From Microbacterium azadirachtae (GTDB taxonomy: Bacteria > Actinomycetota > Actinomycetes > Actinomycetales > Microbacteriaceae), in NCBI RefSeq assembly GCF_000956505.1, contig NZ_JYIX01000036.1, positions 124,001 through 188,000 on the forward strand: 64,000 bases of DNA, given 5' to 3'. Numbering within the stretch: the first letter of the stretch is position 1; each line of letters opens with the position of its first letter. Shown in pieces: positions 26,555-35,027 of this stretch. A model generated the notes under the pieces. That model ran no database searches, was not told where the DNA came from, and saw only the letters and a list, made by a program, of their open reading frames with translations. The position numbers and the translations under genes are program-made.

Positions 26555-27106
26555 TCACGTGGTCGACGTTCGCGGGTCGAGGACATCGAAGGCTGTGCCC
26601 ATGTCGGTGAGGCGGCCGAGCGCCTCGTCGCGGTAGAGCCAGTCGGGATCCAGCGTCGTGTCGGCTGTGAGGGATCGCCAGACTCGCAGACCGCGCCGTC
26701 CTTCGTCCAGCATCGCGGGGGATAGCCTGCCGGTGACCTTGACCTGCCCGAGCGCTGTGGCGACACGAGAGCGGGCATCGAACGTCAGAGCCGCTTCATT
26801 CATGTCGTCCTCGGCCGCCCAGGCCAGCAACTCCTCCTCGGCGGCGTCGATCAGGTCGACCGGGATCTCGAACCCTGATTCGGTGAGGATCTGTGTCAGG
26901 TAGGTGGTCGGGTCGGCGTCAGCGCCGTGCTCGGACAGCCAATCCTCGAGCCCGCGGAGGGCGTCGCTGCCGTCGTCACTGCCGAACGGGGCGAAATCGT
27001 AATCCTCCTCGTAGAACCAGTCGGGCGCGATGGCGACGAATCGGGGGTGGCTCGTGTCCGGCGAAGTGCCTTCACCGTCCATGTCATCGATGAAGAGGTT
27101 CGTCAT
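26555..27106 (-). CDS. Hypothetical acidic protein, YfeS-like N-terminus, 183 aa
   Basis: Very acidic soluble protein with no certain family. The N-terminal segment APDWFYEEDYDFAPFGSDDG, followed by SDALRGLEDWL, recalls from memory the YfeS-like proteins; this is a weak match and I found no other domain. The C-terminal third is helical (EELLAWAAEDDMNEAALTFD). A purine-rich GGAAGGAAAGAAGG precedes the ATG. Base composition looks less GC-rich than the flanking respiratory genes, so it may have been acquired. YfeS-like proteins are not functionally defined. Confidence 0.65.
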   Translation of the reverse strand: MTNLFIDDMDGEGTSPDTSHPRFVAIAPDWFYEEDYDFAPFGSDDGSDALRGLEDWLSEHGADADPTTYLTQILTESGFEIPVDLIDAAEEELLAWAAEDDMNEAALTFDARSRVATALGQVKVTGRLSPAMLDEGRRGLRVWRSLTADTTLDPDWLYRDEALGRLTDMGTAFDVLDPRTSTT

Positions 27107-27185
27107 CCTTCTTTCCTTCCGTCGCTGCAGCTACTGAACTCCGCAAGCTCGAGCCAGGTTACTCCGGCGCGGAGGCACCGACGAC

Positions 27186-27213
27186 GAAGGCCCCGTCAGA
27201 TGACGGGGCCTTC
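27186..27213 (-). terminator. Terminator of the ctaE-qcrCAB cluster
   Basis: Perfect 12-bp stem GAAGGCCCCGTC (27186-27197) and GACGGGGCCTTC (27202-27213), 4-nt loop. It lies 21 nt beyond the qcrB stop in the direction of transcription. Confidence 0.8.
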
Positions 27214-27233
27214 GGCAGTGGTGGCGGAGCGGA

Positions 27234-29057
27234 CTACTCGCCGCTCTCCTTCGCAGGCAGCGACTCCGGCGCGAGCGCGGAGCTCGGCGTGTTCGGGGTC
27301 TCACTGACGCGCGAGTTGTCGGCGGGCACGATCTCGTCCTCGCTCACACCTGCACGGGCGTGAGAGGCCACGATCTCCTCGTGCGCGGACTCGTTCGTGT
27401 CGTGCAGCGTGTGACGCTGGTGCGCGTCCGCAGCGGCGATCTCGGCCTGCGTGAGCGGGGACAGGCGGTCCTCGAAGAACCAGCGCGACATCGAGGAACG
27501 CAGGTTCTGCGTCCACGGGATGCGACCCTTGGCGTTCGGGCGGACCACGAGCGGCTCGTACACCTCGGTGTCGATGAGCTTCCAGCGGTCGTACACGTCG
27601 ACCGGCTTGTGGACCTCGATGTACTCGCCGCCGGGCAGGCGGACGATGCGACCGGACTCGTAGCCGTGCAGGACGATCTCGCGGTCCTTCTTCTGCAGCG
27701 CAATGCAGATGCGCTTCGTGATGAAGTAGCTGAGGATCGGGCCGAGGAAGAGCAGCGCCTGGAGCGTGTGGATCACGCCCTCCATCGTGAGCGAGAAGTG
27801 CGTCGCGATCAGGTCGGACGACGCGGCCGCCCACAGCACCGCGTAGAAGATCACGCCGGCGACGCCGATCGCGGTGCGGGTCGCGGAGGTGCGCGGGCGC
27901 TGTGCGATGTGGTGCTCGCGCTTGTCGCCGGTCAGCCACGCCTCGATGAAGGGGTAGATGGCGACGAGCACGATGAACAGGCCCAGCACCAGCACCGGGA
28001 TGATGATCCCGAACGACCAGGTGTGGTCGAGGAACACGACGTCGAGGTTCGACGGCGCCAGACGCAGAGCACCGTCGGCGAAGCCGATGTACCAGTCGGG
28101 CTGCGTACCCGCCGACACGGGGGACGGGTCGTACGGGCCGTAGTTCCAGATCGGGTTGATCTGGAACAGCGAGGCGATCAGGACGATCACGCCGAACGTG
28201 ATGAACAGGAAGCCGCCCATCTTCGACATGTAGATCGGCATCATCGGGTAGCCCACGACGTTCTCGTCCGTGCGGCCGGGGCCGGCGAACTGCGTGTGCT
28301 TGTTGATCACCATGAGCATCAGGTGCAGCACGACCAGGCCGATCACCAGGAGCGGCAGGATCAGGATGTGCAGCGTGTACAGGCGTCCCACGATCTGGTC
28401 GCCCGGGAACTCACCGCCGAACAGCATGAACGAGGTCCAGGTGCCGATCAGGGGGAGGCCCTTGATCATGCCGTCGATGATGCGGAGGCCGTTGCCCGAG
28501 AGCAGGTCGTCGGGGAGCGAGTAGCCGGTGAAGCCCTCGGCCATCGCGAGGACGAACAGCACGAAGCCGATCACCCAGTTCAGCTCACGCGGCTTGCGGA
28601 ACGCACCCGTGAAGAACACGCGCAGCATGTGCACGCCGATGCCGGCGACGAACGTGAGCGCGGCCCAGTGGTGGATCTGACGGACGAGGAGCCCGCCGCG
28701 CAGGTCGAAGGAGATGCGCAGCGTCGAGTCGAGCGCCGCGGACATCTCCACACCGCGCATCGGCGCGTAGGCGCCGGCGTAGTGCGTGGGGACCATCGAC
28801 GCCTGGAAGAAGAACGTCAGGAACGTGCCGGAGAGCAGCACGACGACGAAGCTCCACAGCGCGATCTCGCCGAGCATGAACGACCAGTGATCGGGGAAGA
28901 TCTTGCGGCCGAGCTCCTTGACGAAGCCGGAGAGGCTCGTCCGCTCGTCGATGTAGTTGGAGAGACCGCCGACGAATCGGCCGCCCAGCGGCGCCTCAGA
29001 GGGCTTCTCCGAAGGCTTCTCCGAGGATTTCTGCTCGGTAACAGTTGCGGTGCTCAA
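27234..29057 (-). CDS. qcrB: Cytochrome bc1 complex cytochrome b subunit, 607 aa
   Basis: Membrane subunit carrying haems bL and bH and the quinol sites of the bc1 complex. The four haem histidines fall in IHHWAALTFVAGIGVHMLRV and LYTLHILILPLLVIGLVVLH. The Qo-site is PIWNYGPYDPS, with the P-x-W motif instead of P-E-W-Y. TTG start at 29057 is chosen since it overlaps the qcrA stop by 4 bases (TTGA). The hydrophilic N-terminus contains a short KPSEKPSE repeat. About 80 residues after the last helix form an acidic tail. It is longer than the core family, as expected in actinobacteria. Confidence 0.95.
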   Translation of the reverse strand: MSTATVTEQKSSEKPSEKPSEAPLGGRFVGGLSNYIDERTSLSGFVKELGRKIFPDHWSFMLGEIALWSFVVVLLSGTFLTFFFQASMVPTHYAGAYAPMRGVEMSAALDSTLRISFDLRGGLLVRQIHHWAALTFVAGIGVHMLRVFFTGAFRKPRELNWVIGFVLFVLAMAEGFTGYSLPDDLLSGNGLRIIDGMIKGLPLIGTWTSFMLFGGEFPGDQIVGRLYTLHILILPLLVIGLVVLHLMLMVINKHTQFAGPGRTDENVVGYPMMPIYMSKMGGFLFITFGVIVLIASLFQINPIWNYGPYDPSPVSAGTQPDWYIGFADGALRLAPSNLDVVFLDHTWSFGIIIPVLVLGLFIVLVAIYPFIEAWLTGDKREHHIAQRPRTSATRTAIGVAGVIFYAVLWAAASSDLIATHFSLTMEGVIHTLQALLFLGPILSYFITKRICIALQKKDREIVLHGYESGRIVRLPGGEYIEVHKPVDVYDRWKLIDTEVYEPLVVRPNAKGRIPWTQNLRSSMSRWFFEDRLSPLTQAEIAAADAHQRHTLHDTNESAHEEIVASHARAGVSEDEIVPADNSRVSETPNTPSSALAPESLPAKESGE

Positions 29058-30127
29058 TGACGCTCCCAGAAGCTCGGACCGACGGGTTCGTGGAAATCGC
29101 TCTGCGCGACGAGGTAGCCCTCGTCGTCGACGGTGATCGGCAGCTGCGGCAGCGGGCGGGCGGCCGGGCCGAAGATGACCTTGGCGTGCTCGGTCACGTC
29201 GAACTGCGACTGGTGGCACGGGCAGAGCAGGTGGTGGGTCTGCTGCTCGTACAGTGCGACGGGGCAGCCGACGTGCGTGCAGACCTTGGAGTAGGCGACG
29301 ATGCCGTTGTAGGACCAGGTCTTGCGGTCCTCGGTCTCGATGAGCTGCTCGGGGAGCAGACGCATCAGCAGGACGATCGCCTTGGCCTTCTCCTCGAGGT
29401 AGCCGTCTTCATGGCCGACCTTGCTGAGGGGCTCGGGGATCACGTGCACGGCGGAGCCGATCGTGATGTCGGCGGCGCGGATCGGGGTGCCGTCGGGGTC
29501 GTGCGCCAGGCGCATGCCCTTCTCCCACATGGTGTGCTTGAGCAGCTGCACCGGGTCGCCCGCGATCGGGTTCTCGGCGGTGCTGTGCGGGGCAAGGCCG
29601 CGGAAGAGCGCGAGGCCGGGGACGACGGAGGCGACGACCGCGGCGATGAGCGAGTTGCGGATCATCACGCGGCGGCCGAAGCCGGACTCCTCGTTCGCGT
29701 CGGCGAACGCCTGGATCGCGGCCTCACGGGTCGAGTCGCGACCGCGGGTGGGGTGCCGGTACTCGATGTGCTCCTTGTCGGCCATGATGGCCTTCGACCA
29801 GTGGATCGCACCGATGCCGAGCGCGAGCAGGGCGAGGGCGATCCCGAGGCCGATGAACAGGTTGTTGTAGCGCACGTCGACGAGCGAGCCGCTCTCGATC
29901 GGGAACAGCATGTAAGCGGCGACCGCCCAGATGCTGCCCGCGAGGGAGAGGTAGAAGAGCGTGTAGACGGTGCGGGCGGCGTTGTTCATCGCCGTCGGGT
30001 CCTGGTCCGTGACGCGCTCGCGGTGCGCGGGCAGCCCCGGGTTCTTCGCGCGGTCGCTGACGTCGACGCTCAGCCCGACCGGTGCCTGATAGGTCCGGTC
30101 AAGAGCGTGCGGGTCGTCGTGTGCCAT
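29054..30127 (-). CDS. qcrA: Rieske iron-sulfur subunit of cytochrome bc1, 357 aa
   Basis: Carries the [2Fe-2S] cluster that takes the first electron from quinol. Cluster ligands are in VCTHVGCPVALYEQQ and LLCPCHQSQFDV, with C and H from each loop plus the disulfide cysteines. The N-terminal half has three membrane helices (about 55-78, 92-112, and one near 165-185), which is the actinobacterial form. ATG 30127 is preceded by an AGGAG-type site. It is encoded between qcrC and qcrB, overlapping qcrB by 4 bases. Confidence 0.96.
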   Translation of the reverse strand: MAHDDPHALDRTYQAPVGLSVDVSDRAKNPGLPAHRERVTDQDPTAMNNAARTVYTLFYLSLAGSIWAVAAYMLFPIESGSLVDVRYNNLFIGLGIALALLALGIGAIHWSKAIMADKEHIEYRHPTRGRDSTREAAIQAFADANEESGFGRRVMIRNSLIAAVVASVVPGLALFRGLAPHSTAENPIAGDPVQLLKHTMWEKGMRLAHDPDGTPIRAADITIGSAVHVIPEPLSKVGHEDGYLEEKAKAIVLLMRLLPEQLIETEDRKTWSYNGIVAYSKVCTHVGCPVALYEQQTHHLLCPCHQSQFDVTEHAKVIFGPAARPLPQLPITVDDEGYLVAQSDFHEPVGPSFWERH

Positions 30128-30160
30128 GGTTCTCCTCGTACGTTCTTCGATATGCCGGCG

Positions 30161-30958
30161 TCAGTTGGACTTCGCCGTGATCCACACGGTGATGGCGACG
30201 AGTGCGCCGATGCCGAAGATCCAGATGAACAAGCCCTCTGAGACGGGACCGAGGGATCCGAGATCCATGCCGCCCACCTGGGTCGCCTTCTGCTGGAAGA
30301 GCAGGGCGGAGATGATGTCGCGCTTGTCGTCTGCCGAAAGCGACATGTTGCCGAAGACCGGCATGTTCTGCGGGCCGGTGACCATCGCCGCGTACATGTG
30401 CAGAGCGCTGGTCTTCATCAGACCCGGCGCATACTTGCCCTCGGTCAGCGCGCCACCGGCGCCTGCCACGTTGTGGCACATGGCGCAGTTGATGCGGAAC
30501 AGCTCGGCGCCGTGCGCGACGTCGCCCTTGCCGTCGAGGGTCTTCTCCTCGGGGTAGGTCGGGCCGGGGGCGACCGACTGCACCCAGGCGGCGACGTTCT
30601 TGATCTGCTCCTCGGAGAACTGCGGGTGCTTCTGCGGAGCCTGCGGACCCTGCATCTGCAGCGGCATGCGGCCCGTCGACATCTGGAACTCGACCGCGAG
30701 CTCGCCGACGCCGTAGAGGCTCGGTCCGGTGGCGGTCCCCTGCAGGTTCATGCCGTGGCAGGTGGCGCAGTTCGCCTGGAACAGCTTCTGCCCGTCCTCG
30801 GTCGAGACCGCGGCGGTGACGGACGCCGGCTCGGTCGCGGCGAACGCCGCACTCGCACCGGCGTAGACGCCGCCGGTGATCATCAGGCCTGCGCCGATCA
30901 GCGCCGCGGCAGCCAGGGGGCTGCGGCGGCCGGTACGGCGCTTCTTCTCACGTGCCAT
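30161..30958 (-). CDS. qcrC: Dihaem cytochrome c subunit of bc1, 265 aa
   Basis: Dihaem cytochrome cc that bridges bc1 directly to the oxidase, replacing a soluble cytochrome c in actinobacteria. Two haem-binding motifs are present: CATCHG and CAMCHN, with distal methionines in the domains that follow. An N-terminal signal/anchor helix (about 17-40) and a C-terminal membrane helix (about 244-261, GLFIWIFGIGALVAITVWI) tether it. The gene lies between ctaE and qcrA, 33 nt before qcrA. Confidence 0.97.
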   Translation of the reverse strand: MAREKKRRTGRRSPLAAAALIGAGLMITGGVYAGASAAFAATEPASVTAAVSTEDGQKLFQANCATCHGMNLQGTATGPSLYGVGELAVEFQMSTGRMPLQMQGPQAPQKHPQFSEEQIKNVAAWVQSVAPGPTYPEEKTLDGKGDVAHGAELFRINCAMCHNVAGAGGALTEGKYAPGLMKTSALHMYAAMVTGPQNMPVFGNMSLSADDKRDIISALLFQQKATQVGGMDLGSLGPVSEGLFIWIFGIGALVAITVWITAKSN

Positions 30959-30979
30959 GTCGGGAATCCGCTCCGCTTC

Positions 30980-31612
30980 TTACTTGAGGAAATAGATGAC
31001 GAAGAACAGCACGATCCACACGACGTCGACGAAGTGCCAGTAGTAGGACACCACGATGGCGGTCGTCGCCTCCTTGTGCGTGAAGTTCTTGACGGCGAAT
31101 GCGCGGCCGAGGGTCAGCAGGAACGCGACCAGACCGCCGGTGACGTGCAGGGCGTGGAAGCCGGTGGTGATGTAGAACGCGGAGGCGTAGGAATCGGCCG
31201 AGATCGGCATGCCCTCGGCGATCAGCTGGGAGTACTCCCACACCTGACCGGACACGAAGAACGCGCCCATCGCGAAGGTCAGCCAGAACCACGGGACCAT
31301 GCCCCAGCGCTTGCGGCCCCTGTCGTTGACCGACGTGTAGGGCTGCATGCGCTCCGCCGCGAACACGCCCATCTGGCAGGTGAACGAGGACGCCACCAGG
31401 ACCAGGGTGTTGATCGCGGCGAACGGCACGTTCAGGCTCTCTGTGCGTGATGCCCAGAGCTCCGGAGAGGTGCTGCGCAGGGTGAAGTAGATCGCGAAGA
31501 GTCCCGCGAAGAACATCACTTCACTGCCGAGCCAGACAATGGTTCCCACAGCCACCGGGTTGGGGCGCTTGATCGTTCTCGCCACCGGGGCATACGTCGC
31601 TGAGGTCGTCAC
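30980..31612 (-). CDS. ctaE: Cytochrome c oxidase subunit III, 210 aa
   Basis: Non-catalytic core subunit of aa3 oxidase with five predicted membrane helices. Family blocks include [20 protein letters not shown], then [19 protein letters not shown] and [21 protein letters not shown] at 31612 ([13 protein letters not shown]) is preferred over an ATG 13 codons upstream, because CATAAT lies 6 nt before it and homologues start this way. It heads the ctaE-qcrCAB cluster, so oxidase subunit III is made with bc1 rather than with ctaCDF. Confidence 0.94.
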   Translation of the reverse strand: MTTSATYAPVARTIKRPNPVAVGTIVWLGSEVMFFAGLFAIYFTLRSTSPELWASRTESLNVPFAAINTLVLVASSFTCQMGVFAAERMQPYTSVNDRGRKRWGMVPWFWLTFAMGAFFVSGQVWEYSQLIAEGMPISADSYASAFYITTGFHALHVTGGLVAFLLTLGRAFAVKNFTHKEATTAIVVSYYWHFVDVVWIVLFFVIYFLK

Positions 31613-31780
31613 CTGTCCATTATGGCCGATCCTGGACGCCGATTGTCGCACCGGGGGCGGCGGTTCAGCTCGTCCGCGCCTCGGTGCAGCCTCGGAACCA
31701 GCCGCGAATCCCCTGGGAGACGCGTGGTTGCGGGCCGGGCGGAGAGCGTCATCGCGGGGATCACGACTGGATCACATCGA

Positions 31781-31786
31781 TAGGAT
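31781..31786 (+). promoter_or_regulatory. -10 box of leaderless trpD promoter
   Basis: TAGGAT with 7 nt to the trpD ATG at 31794; no ribosome site. The ~180-bp spacer back to ctaE holds no other obvious element. Confidence 0.55.
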
Positions 31787-31793
31787 CGCTGGC

Positions 31794-32858
31794 ATGGCGG
31801 AAGCTCTGACCTGGCCCGATGTCCTCTCCACACTCCTCGCCGGACGCGATCTGAGCGTCTACGAGTCGACCTGGGCGATGCGTCAGGTGATGCGCGGCCA
31901 GGCGACCGAGGCGCAGCTCGCCGGATTCCTGATCGGTCTCCGCGCCAAGGGGGAGACGATCGACGAGGTCGTCGGCTTCCGCGATGCGATCCTCGAAGCG
32001 GCCGTGCCGCTGCCGGTGTCCTCGGACGTCCTCGACATCGTCGGCACGGGCGGGGACCGCATCGGGACCGTGAACGTGTCGACCACGGCGGCCGTCATCA
32101 TCGGCGCGACCGGAGTGCCCGTCGTCAAGCACGGCAACCGTGCGGCCAGCTCGGCGTCCGGATCCTCCGACGTCCTCGGAGCGCTGGGGCTCCAGCTCAC
32201 CCTCGACCCGCAGGCCGTGGCCGAGATTCTCGATCGCACCGGCATCACCTTCGCCTGGGCCGGCGCCTTCCACCCCGGCTTCAAGAACGCGGGCGCCGTC
32301 CGTGCTGAGCTCGGGGTGCCGACCGTGTTCAACATGCTCGGCCCGCTCTGCAATCCCGCCCGCGCCGAGGCGAACGCAGTCGGCGTCGCCCAGCTGGATC
32401 GCGTGCCGCTCATCACCGGCGTGTTCCGCACCCGCGGAGCCACCGCGCTGGTGTTCCGCGGAGACGACGGTCTCGATGAGCTCACGACCACGGGCCACAG
32501 CCGCCTCTGGGAGGTCACCCGAGGCGACATCCACGAGCACGACCTGGATCCGCGAGACCTGGGCATCCCGCTCGCCGAGCTCGCCGATCTCATCGGCGGC
32601 TCGCCGGAGCACAACGCGGATGTGCTGCGCCGCACACTCGAGGGCGAGCGCGGCGCTGTGCGCGACATCGTGCTGCTGAACGCCGCGGCGGGCATCGTCG
32701 CCTATGAGCTGTCCCACGATGCGGCCCAGGCGCAGGTGCCCATCGTGGAGCGGCTGCGTGCGGCCCTGGCCCTGGCCGAAGCCGCGGTCGACGACGGGCG
32801 CGCCATCGCGAAGCTGGACGCGTGGGTGGCGGCATCCAAGGAGCTCGCCGCCGACTGA
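31794..32858 (+). CDS. trpD: Anthranilate phosphoribosyltransferase, 354 aa
   Basis: Second step of tryptophan synthesis: joins anthranilate and PRPP. The PRPP-binding signature is DIVGTGGDRIGTVNVST, with VVKHGNRAASSASGSSDVL after it and GITFAWAGAFHPGFKNAG near the anthranilate site. NPARAEANAVGVAQLD completes the family pattern. It stands apart from other trp genes, next to ctaE, which is common in actinobacteria. No trp attenuator was seen; the leaderless-type promoter leaves no room for a leader peptide. Confidence 0.96.
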   Translation: MAEALTWPDVLSTLLAGRDLSVYESTWAMRQVMRGQATEAQLAGFLIGLRAKGETIDEVVGFRDAILEAAVPLPVSSDVLDIVGTGGDRIGTVNVSTTAAVIIGATGVPVVKHGNRAASSASGSSDVLGALGLQLTLDPQAVAEILDRTGITFAWAGAFHPGFKNAGAVRAELGVPTVFNMLGPLCNPARAEANAVGVAQLDRVPLITGVFRTRGATALVFRGDDGLDELTTTGHSRLWEVTRGDIHEHDLDPRDLGIPLAELADLIGGSPEHNADVLRRTLEGERGAVRDIVLLNAAAGIVAYELSHDAAQAQVPIVERLRAALALAEAAVDDGRAIAKLDAWVAASKELAAD

Positions 32859-32881
32859 GCGGCGCAGACGGAAGGACCGGC

Positions 32882-33868
32882 ATGGATCCGCAGGAGGCGC
32901 TGCTCGAGATCGCCCGGCTGCTCGAGCGCGAGCGGGCCTCGCGTTATCGGGCCAAGGCGTTCCGCGCCGCGGCGGCGACGTACGCCGAGCTCCCCGAGGA
33001 TGCGAGATCGGACCTGAACCGGATCCAGCAGGCGAAGGGGATCGGATCCTCGACGTTCGAGGTCATCCGGCAGGCGCTCGAAGGGCGGACGCCGTCCTAT
33101 CTCGTCGAGCTGCGCGGCGAGGTCGAGCCGGAGATCGCGTCGGAGCTGCGCCCGCGGCTGCGGGGCGATCTGCATGCGCACACCGAGTGGTCGGACGGGA
33201 CGACCCCGATCGAGGCCATGGCGGATGCGGCCCGCGCGCTGGGCCACGAGTACCTCGCGATCACGGATCACTCGCCGCGACTGCGCGTGGCCCGCGGCCT
33301 CACGGCGGAACGGCTGCGCACGCAGCTGCCGCAGGTGCGCGCGCTCAGCGGCGGCGGACTCACGATGCTCACCGGGATCGAGGTCGACATCCTCGACGAC
33401 GGCCGCCTGGACCAGGAGGACCGACTGCTCGGCGAGCTGGACGTCGTGGTCGCATCCGTGCACTCCAAGCTGGCCATGGATCCCGGCCCGATGACGCGGC
33501 GCATGGTCGCCGCGGTGTCGAACCCGCGCGTGAGCGTGCTCGGGCACATGACCGGACGGCTCGTGCAGGGGGAGCGGGGCACGAGGCCGCCCTCACGGTT
33601 CGACGCCCGCGCCGTGTTCGAAGCCTGCGCGGAGCACGGCGTCGCGGTGGAGATCAACTCGCGTCCCGAGCGACAGGATCCGCCGGACGGACTTCTGGCG
33701 CTCGCGCTCGAGATCGGCTGCCTGTTCTCGATCGACTCCGACGCGCATGCGCCGGGGCAGCTGTCGCTTCTGGACCACGGCGCGCAGCGCGCCGAGCGGG
33801 CCGGCGTCCCCGCTGAGCGGATCGTGACGACCTGGGGGCTCGACCGGCTGCTGCGCTGGGCGGAGTGA
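32882..33868 (+). CDS. PHP-domain phosphoesterase with PolX-type HhH head, 328 aa
   Basis: Probable metal-dependent phosphoesterase or 3'-nuclease. Residues 1-80 look like the N-terminal 8-kDa and helix-hairpin-helix region of family X polymerases (NRIQQAKGIGSSTFEVIRQA). The PHP domain follows directly (about 98-325), with metal ligands in DLHAHTEWSDG, YLAITDHSPRL and FSIDSDAHAPG. The palm and fingers of PolX are absent, so it cannot polymerise. ATG with GGAAGGA upstream. It converges tail to tail with the 5'-3' nuclease gene, two bases apart. Confidence 0.85.
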   Translation: MDPQEALLEIARLLERERASRYRAKAFRAAAATYAELPEDARSDLNRIQQAKGIGSSTFEVIRQALEGRTPSYLVELRGEVEPEIASELRPRLRGDLHAHTEWSDGTTPIEAMADAARALGHEYLAITDHSPRLRVARGLTAERLRTQLPQVRALSGGGLTMLTGIEVDILDDGRLDQEDRLLGELDVVVASVHSKLAMDPGPMTRRMVAAVSNPRVSVLGHMTGRLVQGERGTRPPSRFDARAVFEACAEHGVAVEINSRPERQDPPDGLLALALEIGCLFSIDSDAHAPGQLSLLDHGAQRAERAGVPAERIVTTWGLDRLLRWAE

Positions 33869-33870
33869 AT

Positions 33871-34806
33871 TCAGGCCGTGCGGCCGAGCGCCTCCAGCGT
33901 GCGCGCCATCGACGTGCCGAGGTTCCAGTGCTCAGCGACCCCGACGGCGGTGGCGGTCTCCGCGGCGTCGAGCGGTCGCAGCGGCTCGGCGGGAACCGCG
34001 ATCGGCAGGGCGGTCGCGACGCGCACCACGGTGGGGGCGACGTCAAGATAGTCCGACGCGGCGAGGATCTTCTTCGCGACGCCCGCCGACATGCCCTCAG
34101 CGCCTTCCGCGGCGGCGCGGATCGCCGTGAGGTCGCCGTGCACGGCGAGGAGGTTCGCGGCGGTCTTCTCGCCGACCCCGGCCACGCCGGGGAGCCCGTC
34201 GGAGGCGTCTCCTCGCATCGTGGCGAAGTCGGCGTACTGGCTCGGGAGCACGCCGTACTTGCGCACCACGGCCTCCTCGGTGAGGTCCTCGAGGTTGCTC
34301 ATCCCGCGGCCGGTGTAGATCACCCTGACTCCGCGGGCATCGTCCACGAGCTGGAACAGATCCCTGTCGCCGGTGATGATGTCGACGGGCATGCCCGACA
34401 CGGTCGCGAGCGTGCCGATCACATCGTCGGCCTCGTGCTCCGCGACGCCGATGACGGGGATGCGCAGCGCGGCGAGCGCCTCGCGGATGATCGGGATCTG
34501 CGCCTCGAGCGGATCCGGCACCTCCTCGACGTCGGCGCCGCCGGGGACGACCTCGACGACGCGGTGCGCCTTGTAGCTCGGGATGAGGTCGACCCGCCAC
34601 TGCGGACGCCAGTCGTCGTCCCAGCAGGCCACGAGGTGCGTGGGCCGGTAGGTCGTCACGAGCTTCGCGATCATGTCGAGCAGCCCACGGGCCGCGTTCA
34701 CCGAGGTTCCGTCCGGCGCCTTGACCGCGTCGGGCACGCCGTAGAACGCGCGGAAGTAGAGGCTGGCGGTGTCCAGAAGGAGGAGCTTCGGAGCGGCGTC
34801 GGTCAT
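33871..34806 (-). CDS. Stand-alone 5'-3' exonuclease (flap-endonuclease type), 311 aa
   Basis: PolA-type 5' nuclease without polymerase. Metal-binding acidic residues are in LLLDTASLYFRAFYG, HLVACWDDDWRPQWR, GVAEHEADDVIGTLA and DIITGDRDLFQLVDD. A helix-hairpin-helix DNA clamp is in DGLPGVAGVGEKTAANLL. The family removes RNA primers or flaps. ATG 34806 is 6 nt after CAGACT on the minus strand, a possible leaderless start; an earlier ATG at 34944 lacks homology. A full-length polA may lie elsewhere. Confidence 0.92.
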   Translation of the reverse strand: MTDAAPKLLLLDTASLYFRAFYGVPDAVKAPDGTSVNAARGLLDMIAKLVTTYRPTHLVACWDDDWRPQWRVDLIPSYKAHRVVEVVPGGADVEEVPDPLEAQIPIIREALAALRIPVIGVAEHEADDVIGTLATVSGMPVDIITGDRDLFQLVDDARGVRVIYTGRGMSNLEDLTEEAVVRKYGVLPSQYADFATMRGDASDGLPGVAGVGEKTAANLLAVHGDLTAIRAAAEGAEGMSAGVAKKILAASDYLDVAPTVVRVATALPIAVPAEPLRPLDAAETATAVGVAEHWNLGTSMARTLEALGRTA

Positions 34807-34886
34807 GTCCAAAGTCTGCCAGGCCCGCTGTCTTCGACGGGGGTGCGCGCGGGGAAACGCGATCACCGGAGCGCTCAGCGACCTGA

Positions 34887-34892
34887 TAGCAT
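34887..34892 (+). promoter_or_regulatory. Candidate -10 box for rpsA
   Basis: TAGCAT in the 221-bp divergent spacer. It would start transcription near 34899 and leave a ~130-nt leader before rpsA, long enough for autoregulation as known for S1 in other bacteria. No clear -35. Confidence 0.4.
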
Positions 34893-35027
34893 GAGGTGTC
34901 ACCCGTGGGGGCTTCCTCTCGCGTGCGTGACGGACAACACACATTCATTTCGCCGCGGTGCGATCCTCTGCTCTGTGGAGAGCGCGCGCCGCAGCCCGAG
35001 TATCCATCAACAAGGACAACCCACTAC

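Noticed and set aside
31613..31793. T-box or tryptophan attenuator before trpD
   Set aside because: No run of Trp codons, no terminator stem, and the -10 box sits 7 nt from the start codon.
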